DNA from: Candidatus Iainarchaeum sp.
Lineage (GTDB): Archaea; Micrarchaeota; Micrarchaeia; Anstonellales; Bilamarchaeaceae
Assembly (NCBI GenBank): GCA_028714395.1
Contig: JAQTMJ010000017.1
Span: 1 to 8,827, forward strand
Length of the DNA stretch: 8,827 bases
Reading direction: 5' to 3'
The position numbers and the translations under genes are program-made. Of this stretch, positions 1 through 6,609 are shown one piece after another. The number at the start of each line of letters is the position of its first letter. Within the stretch, counting starts at the first letter, position 1. Under the pieces are notes generated by a model, which saw only the letters and a program-made list of their open reading frames with translations, was not told the DNA's origin and searched no databases.

Positions 1-237
1 CCGCACCACTCTCCTGACCAGGAGGTGGGGCACCTTGGGCCACTTGGGCGAGAATTCCGGGGTGGCTTTCTGCTGGAGCCTGCGCTTCTGCATGTAGTCA
101 GCGACAATCTTTTCCGGAGAGCCCGAAACAACTATTTTTTCCGCGTTTATCAGGTGCACCTCCTCCCCTTGCATGAGCTTCTTCGCGACATTGCTCGCGA
201 GGCGCCCTAGCACCATGTTGGTTCCGTCAACTATCAT
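1..237 (-). CDS. rpl13: 50S ribosomal protein L13, N-terminal part (runs off window)
   Basis: This is a component of the large ribosomal subunit that binds 23S rRNA. The 79 visible codons begin MIVDGTNMVLGRLAS, which matches the archaeal L13 N-terminus, followed by the typical INAEKIVVSGSPEKI segment (about residues 30-45) and a basic stretch. The gene continues beyond the left edge. There are two possible starts, ATG at 243 and ATG at 237. I chose 237 because GGTGAT (242-247) sits at normal Shine-Dalgarno spacing from it and because the resulting N-terminus fits the family; at 243 the motif would touch the start codon. It lies just downstream of rpl18e, in the conserved archaeal order rpl18e-rpl13, and is probably cotranscribed with it. 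Confidence 0.95.
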   Translation of the reverse strand, partial: MIVDGTNMVLGRLASNVAKKLMQGEEVHLINAEKIVVSGSPEKIVADYMQKRRLQQKATPEFSPKWPKVPHLLVRRVVR

Positions 238-247
238 GAGCATCACC

Positions 248-586
248 TTAGATGAGAAGCACCACGGACTTGCCTTCCGGGTTCTGCTGGAACAGCTCCC
301 CTATGGAAAGGGACTTGGAGCCGCCCTCGCTTATCGCCTTCCTGGCGCCCTCGCTGAACATGAATGCAGCTACCGTTACTTTCTTGGTCAGCCTTCCTGT
401 GCCGAGCACCTTGCCCGGCACCAGTATGGTGACGCCGTCGGAGGCGTAGGAGTCTATCTTGCTCACGTTGACTTCAACGCGCTTCCTCCGCGGCTTGGAC
501 AGGAGCTGGGCTGTGCGCTTCCACAGGCCCTTCTTCTCCTTTTGCAATTTCTCTATTAGGTCGTTTAAGTCCGTTCTTTCGTGCAT
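248..586 (-). CDS. rpl18e: 50S ribosomal protein L18e
   Basis: This is a large-subunit ribosomal protein of the archaeal/eukaryotic L18e family, related in fold to bacterial L15. The 112-residue product is close to or slightly below the usual archaeal length. Family hallmarks are visible: KPRRKRVEVNVSKID at about 31-45, the VPGKVLGTG loop at about 56-64, and KVTVAAFMFSEGARKAI at about 69-85. The ATG at 586 is preceded by a GGTAGAT motif that can serve as an SD. The stop lies only a few bases before the rpl13 start, consistent with one transcript. The next gene upstream on the same strand is sufD, about 110 bp away, with promoter-like and hairpin sequences in the gap, so the ribosomal unit probably has its own promoter. 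Confidence 0.96.
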   Translation of the reverse strand: MHERTDLNDLIEKLQKEKKGLWKRTAQLLSKPRRKRVEVNVSKIDSYASDGVTILVPGKVLGTGRLTKKVTVAAFMFSEGARKAISEGGSKSLSIGELFQQNPEGKSVVLLI

Positions 587-600
587 AATAATCTACCTTC

Positions 601-627
601 GCCGTTCCGGCTCGCCCCTTGCGGGAC
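601..627 (-). promoter_or_regulatory. two small hairpins in the rpl18e leader
   Basis: On the minus strand the leader can fold into two adjacent hairpins. The first is GTCCC-GCAA-GGGGC (627 to 614, GNRA-type tetraloop, one U-G pair). The second is GCCG-GAA-CGGC (611 to 601). They are 2 nt apart and end immediately before the SD region (about 590-598). This would place RNA structure directly against the ribosome-binding site of a ribosomal protein mRNA, as in autogenous control. The stems are visible in the sequence; the regulatory role is inference. Confidence 0.4.
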
Positions 628-661
628 TGAAAATAGAACAGGAAGAATATTGGATGGAAAT

Positions 662-670
662 GTTTAAAAA
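662..670 (-). promoter_or_regulatory. candidate TATA box for rpl18e-rpl13
   Basis: On the minus strand this reads TTTTTAAAC, close to an archaeal TATA element. Its centre lies about 80 nt upstream of the rpl18e start, predicting a transcription start near 640 and a leader of about 55 nt. A weaker alternative, TTCTATTTTCA (628-638), would give a leader of only about 20 nt and would exclude most of the first hairpin. Confidence 0.4.
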
Positions 671-691
671 CATAGAAGCACTCTCCGAGAG
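666..691 (-). terminator. possible terminator after sufD
   Basis: Just beyond the sufD stop, the minus strand has a short self-complementary run, CTCTCGGAGAG (691 to 681), followed after about 10 nt by TTTTT (670-666). Archaeal termination relies mainly on U-tracts, so the T-run may matter more than the 4-bp stem. The same T-run is part of the proposed rpl18e TATA box. Confidence 0.3.
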
Positions 692-697
692 CCTGTC

Positions 698-1333
698 CTA
701 AAGGCCTTCGTAGCCGAAAATAGCTTTCATCTTTGCTAGCTCCCTTGAAAGGAAGCCGGAAATTATTTCATCCTTCGCCTCTTTTTCGGAAAGCCCGCGG
801 CTCATCAAATAAAAGATTTGCTCGCCATTGGGTTCGCTTATGCTGGAAGCGTGCCTTGCGTTAACATTGCTGTTGTTTATCTCCAATCCTGGAAGCAGGC
901 TTGCTTTGGCGCCCTTTTCCGCCAAGTAAGCGTGCTCCTCAAGATTCACGTTTGCGCCCGGCGCATTTTTCCCTATGCAGGCGAACGCAGAATAGGAGGA
1001 GCTCTCGTTCATGTAAATCGCGCCCTTTGCGAGCAGGTTGAGCGAGCAGTTTTCATTTTCCAAGGGGATTGAATTTTCCACTTTCACGTTTCCGTAGAAT
1101 ATGTCATGGATTTCAAGTTTGGAATTTTCGGCAAGGGAAAATGAATTTTTTATTTTTGAGCCGCTGTTGAATACGGAAAATATCTGCAGTGAGGAACCTG
1201 CACTCAGCCTTATTCTACTCTCTTTCTCTTCATCTCCGTAAATGAAAAGGAGCTGCGCGGAAGAGCCAGCAGGAACGCTGATGGTGCCTGAAGAAAGTTC
1301 AAACCTGCTCCCCTTGGTTTTCAGCATTTGCAT
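698..1333 (-). CDS. sufD: SufD-like Fe-S cluster assembly scaffold protein (short form)
   Basis: This is the likely SufD partner of SufB in the SUF scaffold, cytoplasmic. The 211-residue product ends with the family signature: a conserved-type His at 161 (NARHASSIS) and then GEQIFYLMSRGLSEKEA at about 170-186, which parallels the same element in SufB. The upstream part is a run of short beta strands, consistent with the beta-helix core. Bacterial SufD is about 420 residues, so the usual N-terminal helical domain and much of the helix core are absent. The frame is open throughout with a normal start, so this is a compact form, not an obvious break. The ATG at 1333 follows the sufB stop by one base, implying translational coupling; an in-frame ATG at 1327 is an alternative. 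It could also be called a second SufB/SufD-family protein. Confidence 0.85.
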   Translation of the reverse strand: MQMLKTKGSRFELSSGTISVPAGSSAQLLFIYGDEEKESRIRLSAGSSLQIFSVFNSGSKIKNSFSLAENSKLEIHDIFYGNVKVENSIPLENENCSLNLLAKGAIYMNESSSYSAFACIGKNAPGANVNLEEHAYLAEKGAKASLLPGLEINNSNVNARHASSISEPNGEQIFYLMSRGLSEKEAKDEIISGFLSRELAKMKAIFGYEGL

Positions 1334-1334
1334 T

Positions 1335-2717
1335 TCATCCTACCTTTTTCCCAAGCTCGTACTGTATCAATCTGTTGAATTCAACCGCGTATTCAAATGG
1401 AAGCTCCTTCACGAATGAATCCACGAATCCGGTTATTATGAGAGAGATTGCTTCATTTTCTGAAAGCCCGCGGCTCATCAGATAGAAAATCTGCTCGTCG
1501 CTCACCTTCCCCACTTTTGCCTCGTGGTAGATGCTGCTGCGCTCCTGGGAGGTGGTGAGCAAAGGCCTTGTGATGTTGCTTGAAATATCGTCCAGGAGGA
1601 GCGCGTCGCACTTCACGCTGCTTTTTGCATCAACCGCGCTTTCAGAGAAGCGCACTGTGCCCCTGAAGGAGGTGGTTCCGCCGTTTTTCGCTATGTTCTT
1701 GCTGTTGATTACTGATGTGGTGTTGGGGGCTTCGTGAATAGCGCGCGCCCCTGCATCCTGGTATTGGTTTTTTCCCGCATAGGCAACAGAGAGGAATTCC
1801 GCGCGCGCCCCTTTGCCTTTTAGGTAAACAGAGGGGTATTTCATGTTCACTCCTGAGCCTATATTCCCATCAACCCATTCCACTGTCGCATTTTCGTATG
1901 CGAACGCCCTCTTGGTAACTAAATTGTATATGTTGGTGCTCCAGTTCTGCATCGTGCTGTAGCGCAAATGGGAATTCTTTTTCGCAATCGCTTCAACCAC
2001 TGCGGCGTGCAGGGACGCTTCGCTGTATATGGGCGCCGTGCATCCTTCCAAATAATGCACTTTGCTTCCCTGCTCGCATATAATCATCGTCCTTTCAAAT
2101 TGCCCGAACGCTTTTGCGTTCATCCTGAAATAGGCCTGGAGCGGGATTTCCAGGTGCACGTTTTCAGGAATAAATAGGAAGCTTCCTCCGCTCCATACAG
2201 CGGTATTCAGTGCAGCGAATTTGTTATCAGATACAGGAACAACGGTTCCAAAATGCTTCTTCAAAATTTCAGGGTATTCGCGCACCGCAGTATCCGTATC
2301 CGTGAATATTATGCCTTTTTCAGCCCATTCCTTCTTGAGCCCCTGGTACACTGCCTCGCTCTCGTACATCGCTTCCACTCCTGCGAGGAATTTGCGCTCT
2401 GCTTCGGGAACCCCCAATTTGTCAAAAGCGTCCTTTATGTGCTGCGGAACTTCATCCCATTTCCGCATCTTTTTCTCGCTTGCGCGTATATAGTAGGTAA
2501 TATTGTTGAAATCCAATTTGGAGAGGTCGGGGCCGAATTTGGGCATCGGGATTTTCAGGAATAGTTTGTATGCTTCAAGCCTTTTTTCCAGCATCCACTC
2601 CGGCTCGCCCTTCTCTGCAGAGATTTCGCGCACGGTTTTCTCGCTGAGGCCTTTGGGAAGCCTGAACAATCCGCGCTCAGGGCTTTTGAAATTGTATTTA
2701 GAGAGATTGAATTCCAC
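1335..2717 (-). CDS. sufB: Fe-S cluster assembly scaffold protein SufB
   Basis: SufB is the core scaffold of the SUF pathway: it accepts sulfur from the cysteine desulfurase and assembles the nascent Fe-S cluster with SufD and SufC. The 460-residue product has normal family length. The N-terminal helical region covers about 1-150, then the beta-helix core, then a C-terminal helical domain with DEQIFYLMSRGLSENEA at about 407-423. Residues matching functional positions described for E. coli SufB are present: Cys226 in LEGCTAP (sulfur acceptor, Cys254 equivalent), Cys370 in VKCDALLL (Cys405 equivalent) and His398-Glu399 in YHEAKVG. The start is GTG at 2717, because an in-frame TAA lies three codons upstream and the N-terminus fits the family. 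There is no SD, and a TATA box about 26 nt upstream indicates a leaderless mRNA. sufD follows by one base. Confidence 0.97.
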   Translation of the reverse strand: MEFNLSKYNFKSPERGLFRLPKGLSEKTVREISAEKGEPEWMLEKRLEAYKLFLKIPMPKFGPDLSKLDFNNITYYIRASEKKMRKWDEVPQHIKDAFDKLGVPEAERKFLAGVEAMYESEAVYQGLKKEWAEKGIIFTDTDTAVREYPEILKKHFGTVVPVSDNKFAALNTAVWSGGSFLFIPENVHLEIPLQAYFRMNAKAFGQFERTMIICEQGSKVHYLEGCTAPIYSEASLHAAVVEAIAKKNSHLRYSTMQNWSTNIYNLVTKRAFAYENATVEWVDGNIGSGVNMKYPSVYLKGKGARAEFLSVAYAGKNQYQDAGARAIHEAPNTTSVINSKNIAKNGGTTSFRGTVRFSESAVDAKSSVKCDALLLDDISSNITRPLLTTSQERSSIYHEAKVGKVSDEQIFYLMSRGLSENEAISLIITGFVDSFVKELPFEYAVEFNRLIQYELGKKVG

Positions 2718-2739
2718 GCTAGTTTAATGCGCTGGGATG

Positions 2740-2747
2740 TTTAAAAT
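2740..2747 (-). promoter_or_regulatory. TATA box for sufBD
   Basis: The minus strand reads ATTTTAAA within GATTTTAAAC. Its centre is about 26 nt from the sufB GTG, the spacing expected when the transcript begins at or next to the start codon. The 44-bp gap to the upstream gene contains no other promoter-like signal. This indicates sufBD has its own promoter and does not depend on read-through from the Cys-rich gene. Confidence 0.55.
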
Positions 2748-2761
2748 CATAACTAAGCGTC

Positions 2762-4348
2762 TTATTTTGATTTCAGGTCGAATATGCTCAGGTCCAGTTT
2801 CTTCTTCTGCTCGAGCTGCGAATTGATATAAGCCAGGAGTATCTCCTTTATCCGGATGTATTCCTCTTTGGGAAGCTCGGTGTTGCCGACAGCATACTTG
2901 AGCCCCTTGGCGTTGAAGCACAGTATGCACTCTGACATTTCCTCGCAGTTGTGCGTGAAATAGCAGTCGCTGGAATTGTAGGTGCTGTCACATTCGAAGC
3001 AACGTTTGAGATTTGAAGAGTTGTAGCAGTTTATGCAGAATTCGCACAGGTACGCGCGCATGTATCCGCCGAACACGTATTTCGAGCGGTTCACTATGGT
3101 GCCATAGGCGGAGAGCGTAGAAGCTATCCCGTTCCACACGCGGTACAGGTTGGTTGAATTCTGCTGCGATGGGACATCCACATTTCCCATGCAGTGCCCA
3201 TCTATGAATTCGTTCGTGAACAGCGCTATCTTGGCTGCCTTTGCCGCGATAGTGTCGAAGCTGATTCCCTCATTCGGCAAAAGTTCGATGGAGTTGCCTG
3301 AATTGGAGCGCGCTTCATCCAAGGTTGCGAGCCTGCTTGCGGGAAGGTCCCTGAGCATGGGCAGGTCCACGCTGTAGGTAGGGCTGCCAAATGCCCCTTT
3401 CACCAGTTTTACCCCTATCACCTTGGATAGCAGCCAGCCGGAATAATCCCTTGAGTTCTTGTGCCGCTTTCCAAGCACGACGTTCGTGGTATCGGAAAAC
3501 GCCTTTTCAATTTGAGGGGGCGGGTTGCTGAACAAACTGGCTCTCTCACGTTCGAAGCCGCCTTTTTTGGCGCCCAGCAGATCAGTGAATGAAGGGGCCC
3601 GCTTGTCCCTTCCCAGCTTTTCGGCAAGTTCTGAGAGCAGAATGGATCTTATCTCCATGTAGCGCTCTTTTGTGAGCTGGAGGTTGCCTACCATGTAACT
3701 TTTCCCGGTTTGGTTGAAACAGAACATCAGGTTGGAGGAGCCGCGGCAATTGAACGCATAATATGAATCGGACAGGTTCACGCCGTAATGGGATTCGAAG
3801 CAGCGGGTAGCACCTGCCCCGGCGTCATTTATGCACCTGATGCACCTCATACAATAATAGGAATGCATCATGCCCGAGCATCCGAAGATGCCTGCATCCT
3901 CCACGCCCAATGAGAGAAATGCAGAGTCCTTCACCGAGTAGGTGTTGTGGGAAGAATGGACATTGGTGCAGTCGAACCCGTTGTCGACCGCATGCACTCC
4001 TTCGTTCTTTCCGAAAAGCTTGTTTCCGCAGTATAACACGCGTTCGCCCACTGCGTCGAGCAGCGAATCCATGTCCTTTATTCGGTTTATGTCCAGGGGC
4101 TCTGACCTGAGCTGGCTTATCTCTTCCTGGGAGATGTATCTCGCACTTTCCATGTAATGCGGGCTGGAAACCATGGTCGGTTTCCCGGACAGGCAAGAAC
4201 TGGCATCCCTGTATGTGTACATCATTTCTTTGAAATAGGGCCCGAAATCTTTCAACTCGCCGATTTCGCTGCCGAACAGCAGCTTGCATACGTGCTTGAA
4301 GGATTTGCCAATCTTCCCGGCCCCCATCTCTTCATCTAGCATGGCCAT
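2762..4348 (-). CDS. Cys-rich protein with an internal duplication, function unknown
   Basis: I do not recognise a characterised family. The 528-residue product has about 21 cysteines in two clusters that form an internal duplication. Copy 1 (about 166-241) has CMRCIRC, then RCFES, FNC, FCFN, YMVGN and a helical tail beginning LTKERYMEIRSILL. Copy 2 (about 435-508) has CEFCINC, RCFEC, HNC, LCFN, YAVGN and LPKEEYIRIKEILL. Cys183/450, Cys201/468 and Cys210/477 share an offset of 267 residues. Short polar steps such as CYNSSNLKRC suggest a repetitive, possibly beta-helical fold with metal-binding potential. From memory, similar Cys-rich modules ending in a KEEY helix occur in Patescibacteria and DPANN genomes, sometimes under uninformative annotations. 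No signal peptide or membrane segment is visible. The start is ATG 4348, leaderless with a TATA box about 26 nt upstream; TTG 4351 and ATG 4342 are alternatives. The gene lies 44 bp upstream of sufB, so a link to Fe-S or metal handling is possible but unproven. Confidence 0.85.
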   Translation of the reverse strand: MAMLDEEMGAGKIGKSFKHVCKLLFGSEIGELKDFGPYFKEMMYTYRDASSCLSGKPTMVSSPHYMESARYISQEEISQLRSEPLDINRIKDMDSLLDAVGERVLYCGNKLFGKNEGVHAVDNGFDCTNVHSSHNTYSVKDSAFLSLGVEDAGIFGCSGMMHSYYCMRCIRCINDAGAGATRCFESHYGVNLSDSYYAFNCRGSSNLMFCFNQTGKSYMVGNLQLTKERYMEIRSILLSELAEKLGRDKRAPSFTDLLGAKKGGFERERASLFSNPPPQIEKAFSDTTNVVLGKRHKNSRDYSGWLLSKVIGVKLVKGAFGSPTYSVDLPMLRDLPASRLATLDEARSNSGNSIELLPNEGISFDTIAAKAAKIALFTNEFIDGHCMGNVDVPSQQNSTNLYRVWNGIASTLSAYGTIVNRSKYVFGGYMRAYLCEFCINCYNSSNLKRCFECDSTYNSSDCYFTHNCEEMSECILCFNAKGLKYAVGNTELPKEEYIRIKEILLAYINSQLEQKKKLDLSIFDLKSK

Positions 4349-4367
4349 CAACCATAGATAGAGATGG

Positions 4368-4380
4368 ATAATTTTATTAA
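4368..4380 (-). promoter_or_regulatory. TATA box for the Cys-rich gene
   Basis: The minus strand reads TTAATAAAATTAT, an A/T-rich TATA-like block centred about 26 nt from ATG 4348. No SD lies in between, which supports leaderless initiation at that ATG. Confidence 0.5.
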
Positions 4381-4442
4381 GCCGCTTTGGCCATGCAACT
4401 ATCTCTGATATGAGGTAATTAGATTTTTGCTGCTGATGATGC

Positions 4443-4466
4443 TGAAAATAGAAAAGCCAAAAAATA
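4443..4466 (-). terminator. U-tract terminator after the beta-propeller gene
   Basis: Directly after the TAG stop of the propeller gene, the minus strand has three T-runs (TATTTTTT, CTTTTC, TATTTTC) within about 24 nt and no strong hairpin. Oligo-T runs of this kind are the usual archaeal termination signal. The remaining part of this 118-bp gap holds the promoter of the next gene. Confidence 0.5.
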
Positions 4467-6470
4467 CTAGTCCAGCTCCACTTCTTTTACCAGCTCCAGA
4501 TTATCCAGCGAATTGGCCATTATTTTATTGTCTGAAATGGTGTAGAGCGTGTTCCCTATGTAGAGCGACCTTTTCACCGAATCCCCGTTGTCGTAGTAAT
4601 AGTAGCCGTATTTGTTGAAATCGCTCTCGTTCATGTGAGTGATGCGCCCTTTCAGTTGGAAACCGCCATCCAGGGTGAGATTGTACACGTAAGCGCCCTG
4701 GAAAACGTAATCCCCGTAGGTGTTTGCAGGCATATCGCCTTCATATTGCGACTGGTCTATTTCAGCGAGCAATACCGGAATCACCAGCAGGTCTTTGTTC
4801 CTATCATACAGGAAAGCCCTATGATCCTGGAGCGCATAGGAATCAGTGCCCCTGTCCCCTATCACTGTTTTGTACATCTCCTTTGGCTTGGAGACATTGG
4901 AAACATCAAAAACAGCCATCTTTATCCCCTGGTACCAGGCGAAATTTCCCTCTTCTGCTTCCACAGTGTCCTTTCCTATCCCTATTATGTGGTTCTCGTC
5001 TATCGGATGGAGGTAATCCGAGCAACCAGGGATTTTGAGCTTTCCGAGCACTTGCGGGTTTCTGGAATCGCTCAAATCAATCACGAAGAGCGGGTCTACT
5101 TTCTTGAAAGTTACCAAATAGGCACGGTTTCCCATGAAGCGCGCAGAGTATATCTTCTCCCCTGGGGCGAGATTTTCAAGCTTTCCGGCCATGGGATATG
5201 CACCATCGCTTTCAGTTTGCGAAATATCAAATATGTAAACGTTGTTTGAGCTTGTGCTGTCGCCATAGGGCGAAACCTGCCCGATTGTGGTTGCAATCCT
5301 GAACGTTCCGTTGAATTCGTCCATGGAAAACTGGTTGAGTATGTGGCCGGGAGCTTCCATTGAGCCTGCGTAGCTTATGTCTGAGCCCGAAAGGGAGAAT
5401 TTGTGCACAATTGTCTTCTCGCTCTCTTCATAATTCCCGGAAAGCGAATTGATTTCCGAAATTACAGGAGTGTAGCGGTAGTTGTAATCCACTTCTGCGA
5501 CATAGAGGCTTTCAGCTGATGAATATATGTCTTCCCCTGAGCCCACTGTGATTTCCTTGCTTACCGGAGCTTTGTAATCGTCCAGGGAAACCGCGCCAAC
5601 AATTATGTAGCTGTCCGCATGCAGAGGTTCCATGTATGCTATGTCCGCGCATTTTGAGATTTCAGAAAAATTGGATTCGCTTTCCCCCGTATACTCCCTG
5701 TAAAGCGGAATAGGCTCGCTGTAATCCTGGGTGACGAAATAGGCCGTGCTGTTTATCATGCGCGCTGAGAGATAGCTTCCTTCCACTTCAACCGTTTTAG
5801 CGAGCTTGGGATGCGCGCGATCTGAAATGTTCCAGAGCTGCACTGTGGTCATGGTGTATGAATAGTAATTCTGGCAGTCCAGGCACATTATATTTTCCAA
5901 TCCCTCGTTCGGGCGCTCAATCTGGCGAGAGTAATCAGAGCCGAAAACAGCGAGCGTGTCCCCATTCACGAAAAACTCGGAGAGATAGCCATTCCGGGGG
6001 CTTATGGAGGAAACTTCCTCGGCGTTCTCTGCAGGATAGGCATCCACTATGTGGATTCTGTTATTGGAAAGGGAATAGATGTATTTTCCGTCTGTTTTCA
6101 CCAAATCAGCTTCATCCACCCCTGCGACCTGCACATTCGTGGTGGAGTATGCTGGATTGGCTTCATTCGGGGCAGATGCACCGGCCATCATTGCCATTGG
6201 CGCAGTTTTCACAACATCATACATTACCCCGTAATAGTTGGTTTGGGAGCGAGAAGATGAGAATGCATCCTTGAGCGCCGAGCAGGAGGCGAAATGAGGG
6301 AGCTGCGTGCTTGCGGTGTGATTGGGCTGGTTTTGCAGCTGGATGAGGCTGCTCAAGCTAAAAATGCCGGAAATGTTCAGGGGCTGCAATTCACTCCCTG
6401 GCTTTATGCAGCCTGCGAGCAGGAGCGCGAGCACAAGCCCGGAAAATATGAAAAGGGTTCTGTTTTCCAC
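4467..6470 (-). CDS. secreted beta-propeller lipoprotein (PF09826-type)
   Basis: This is a large extracellular protein anchored to the membrane. The 667-residue product starts with a short charged N-terminus, a hydrophobic stretch (about 6-19) and a lipobox LAGC with Cys21, so it is a predicted lipoprotein. The body matches the archaeal/bacterial 'beta propeller domain' family: TNVQVAGVDEADLVKTDGKY at about 111-130, SARFMGNRAYLVTF at about 442-455, then DPLFVIDLSD and LHPIDENHIIGIG at about 459-499. Repeated strands of the form YIFDIS, FVIDLS and AVFDVS are propeller blades. There is a CLDC pair at 196-199. About ten N-X-S/T sequons (for example 32, 50, 214, 240, 267, 387, 525, 597, 614) suit a glycosylated surface protein. 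The start is GTG 6470, fixed by GGTGAT at 6475-6480. The molecular function of this family is not established; binding or surface attachment is a guess. Confidence 0.88.
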   Translation of the reverse strand: MENRTLFIFSGLVLALLLAGCIKPGSELQPLNISGIFSLSSLIQLQNQPNHTASTQLPHFASCSALKDAFSSSRSQTNYYGVMYDVVKTAPMAMMAGASAPNEANPAYSTTNVQVAGVDEADLVKTDGKYIYSLSNNRIHIVDAYPAENAEEVSSISPRNGYLSEFFVNGDTLAVFGSDYSRQIERPNEGLENIMCLDCQNYYSYTMTTVQLWNISDRAHPKLAKTVEVEGSYLSARMINSTAYFVTQDYSEPIPLYREYTGESESNFSEISKCADIAYMEPLHADSYIIVGAVSLDDYKAPVSKEITVGSGEDIYSSAESLYVAEVDYNYRYTPVISEINSLSGNYEESEKTIVHKFSLSGSDISYAGSMEAPGHILNQFSMDEFNGTFRIATTIGQVSPYGDSTSSNNVYIFDISQTESDGAYPMAGKLENLAPGEKIYSARFMGNRAYLVTFKKVDPLFVIDLSDSRNPQVLGKLKIPGCSDYLHPIDENHIIGIGKDTVEAEEGNFAWYQGIKMAVFDVSNVSKPKEMYKTVIGDRGTDSYALQDHRAFLYDRNKDLLVIPVLLAEIDQSQYEGDMPANTYGDYVFQGAYVYNLTLDGGFQLKGRITHMNESDFNKYGYYYYDNGDSVKRSLYIGNTLYTISDNKIMANSLDNLELVKEVELD

Positions 6471-6474
6471 TTAA

Positions 6475-6480
6475 ATCACC
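6475..6480 (-). promoter_or_regulatory. ribosome binding site of the beta-propeller gene
   Basis: The minus strand reads GGTGAT, a full match to the archaeal 16S 3' end, four bases before the GTG start. This decides the GTG start, which would otherwise be uncertain, and contrasts with the leaderless genes on either side. Confidence 0.7.
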
Positions 6481-6504
6481 TGATAGGCTTGGCTTGCGGA
6501 GAGG

Positions 6505-6530
6505 TATAAAAAAGCTCGGATTTTGCTCGG
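6505..6530 (-). promoter_or_regulatory. promoter of the beta-propeller gene with an upstream direct repeat
   Basis: The minus strand reads TTTTTTATA (6513 to 6505), centred about 38 nt from the GTG, giving a predicted leader of about 13 nt that still includes the SD. Immediately upstream, CCGAGC occurs twice (6530-6525 and 6519-6514), 11 bp apart or one helical turn, where the BRE or an activator would sit. The rest of this 139-bp gap shows nothing else clear. Confidence 0.5.
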
Positions 6531-6609
6531 TCTATTCGTGAAAATCCCAATTCGCATAAAATGGTTGGGGTTTTGCTGGGCGCCTATGCATGCGGTTTTG
6601 ACAAAACAA

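Noticed and set aside
3825..4289. Second minus-strand frame of 154 codons inside the Cys-rich gene
   Set aside because: It is an out-of-frame shadow with a low-complexity basic composition. The Cys-rich frame has the duplicated motifs that mark the true frame.
4635..5249. Plus-strand open frame of about 204 codons inside the propeller gene
   Set aside because: It is antisense to a well-supported gene, has no convincing start signal and shows no recognisable protein pattern.
6595..6607. GTTTTGACAAAAC, similar to the operator half-site TTTGACA
   Set aside because: The arm spacing differs from the twin palindromes and it lies just after the ATPase stop, not at a promoter. It is probably coincidental A/T-rich sequence.
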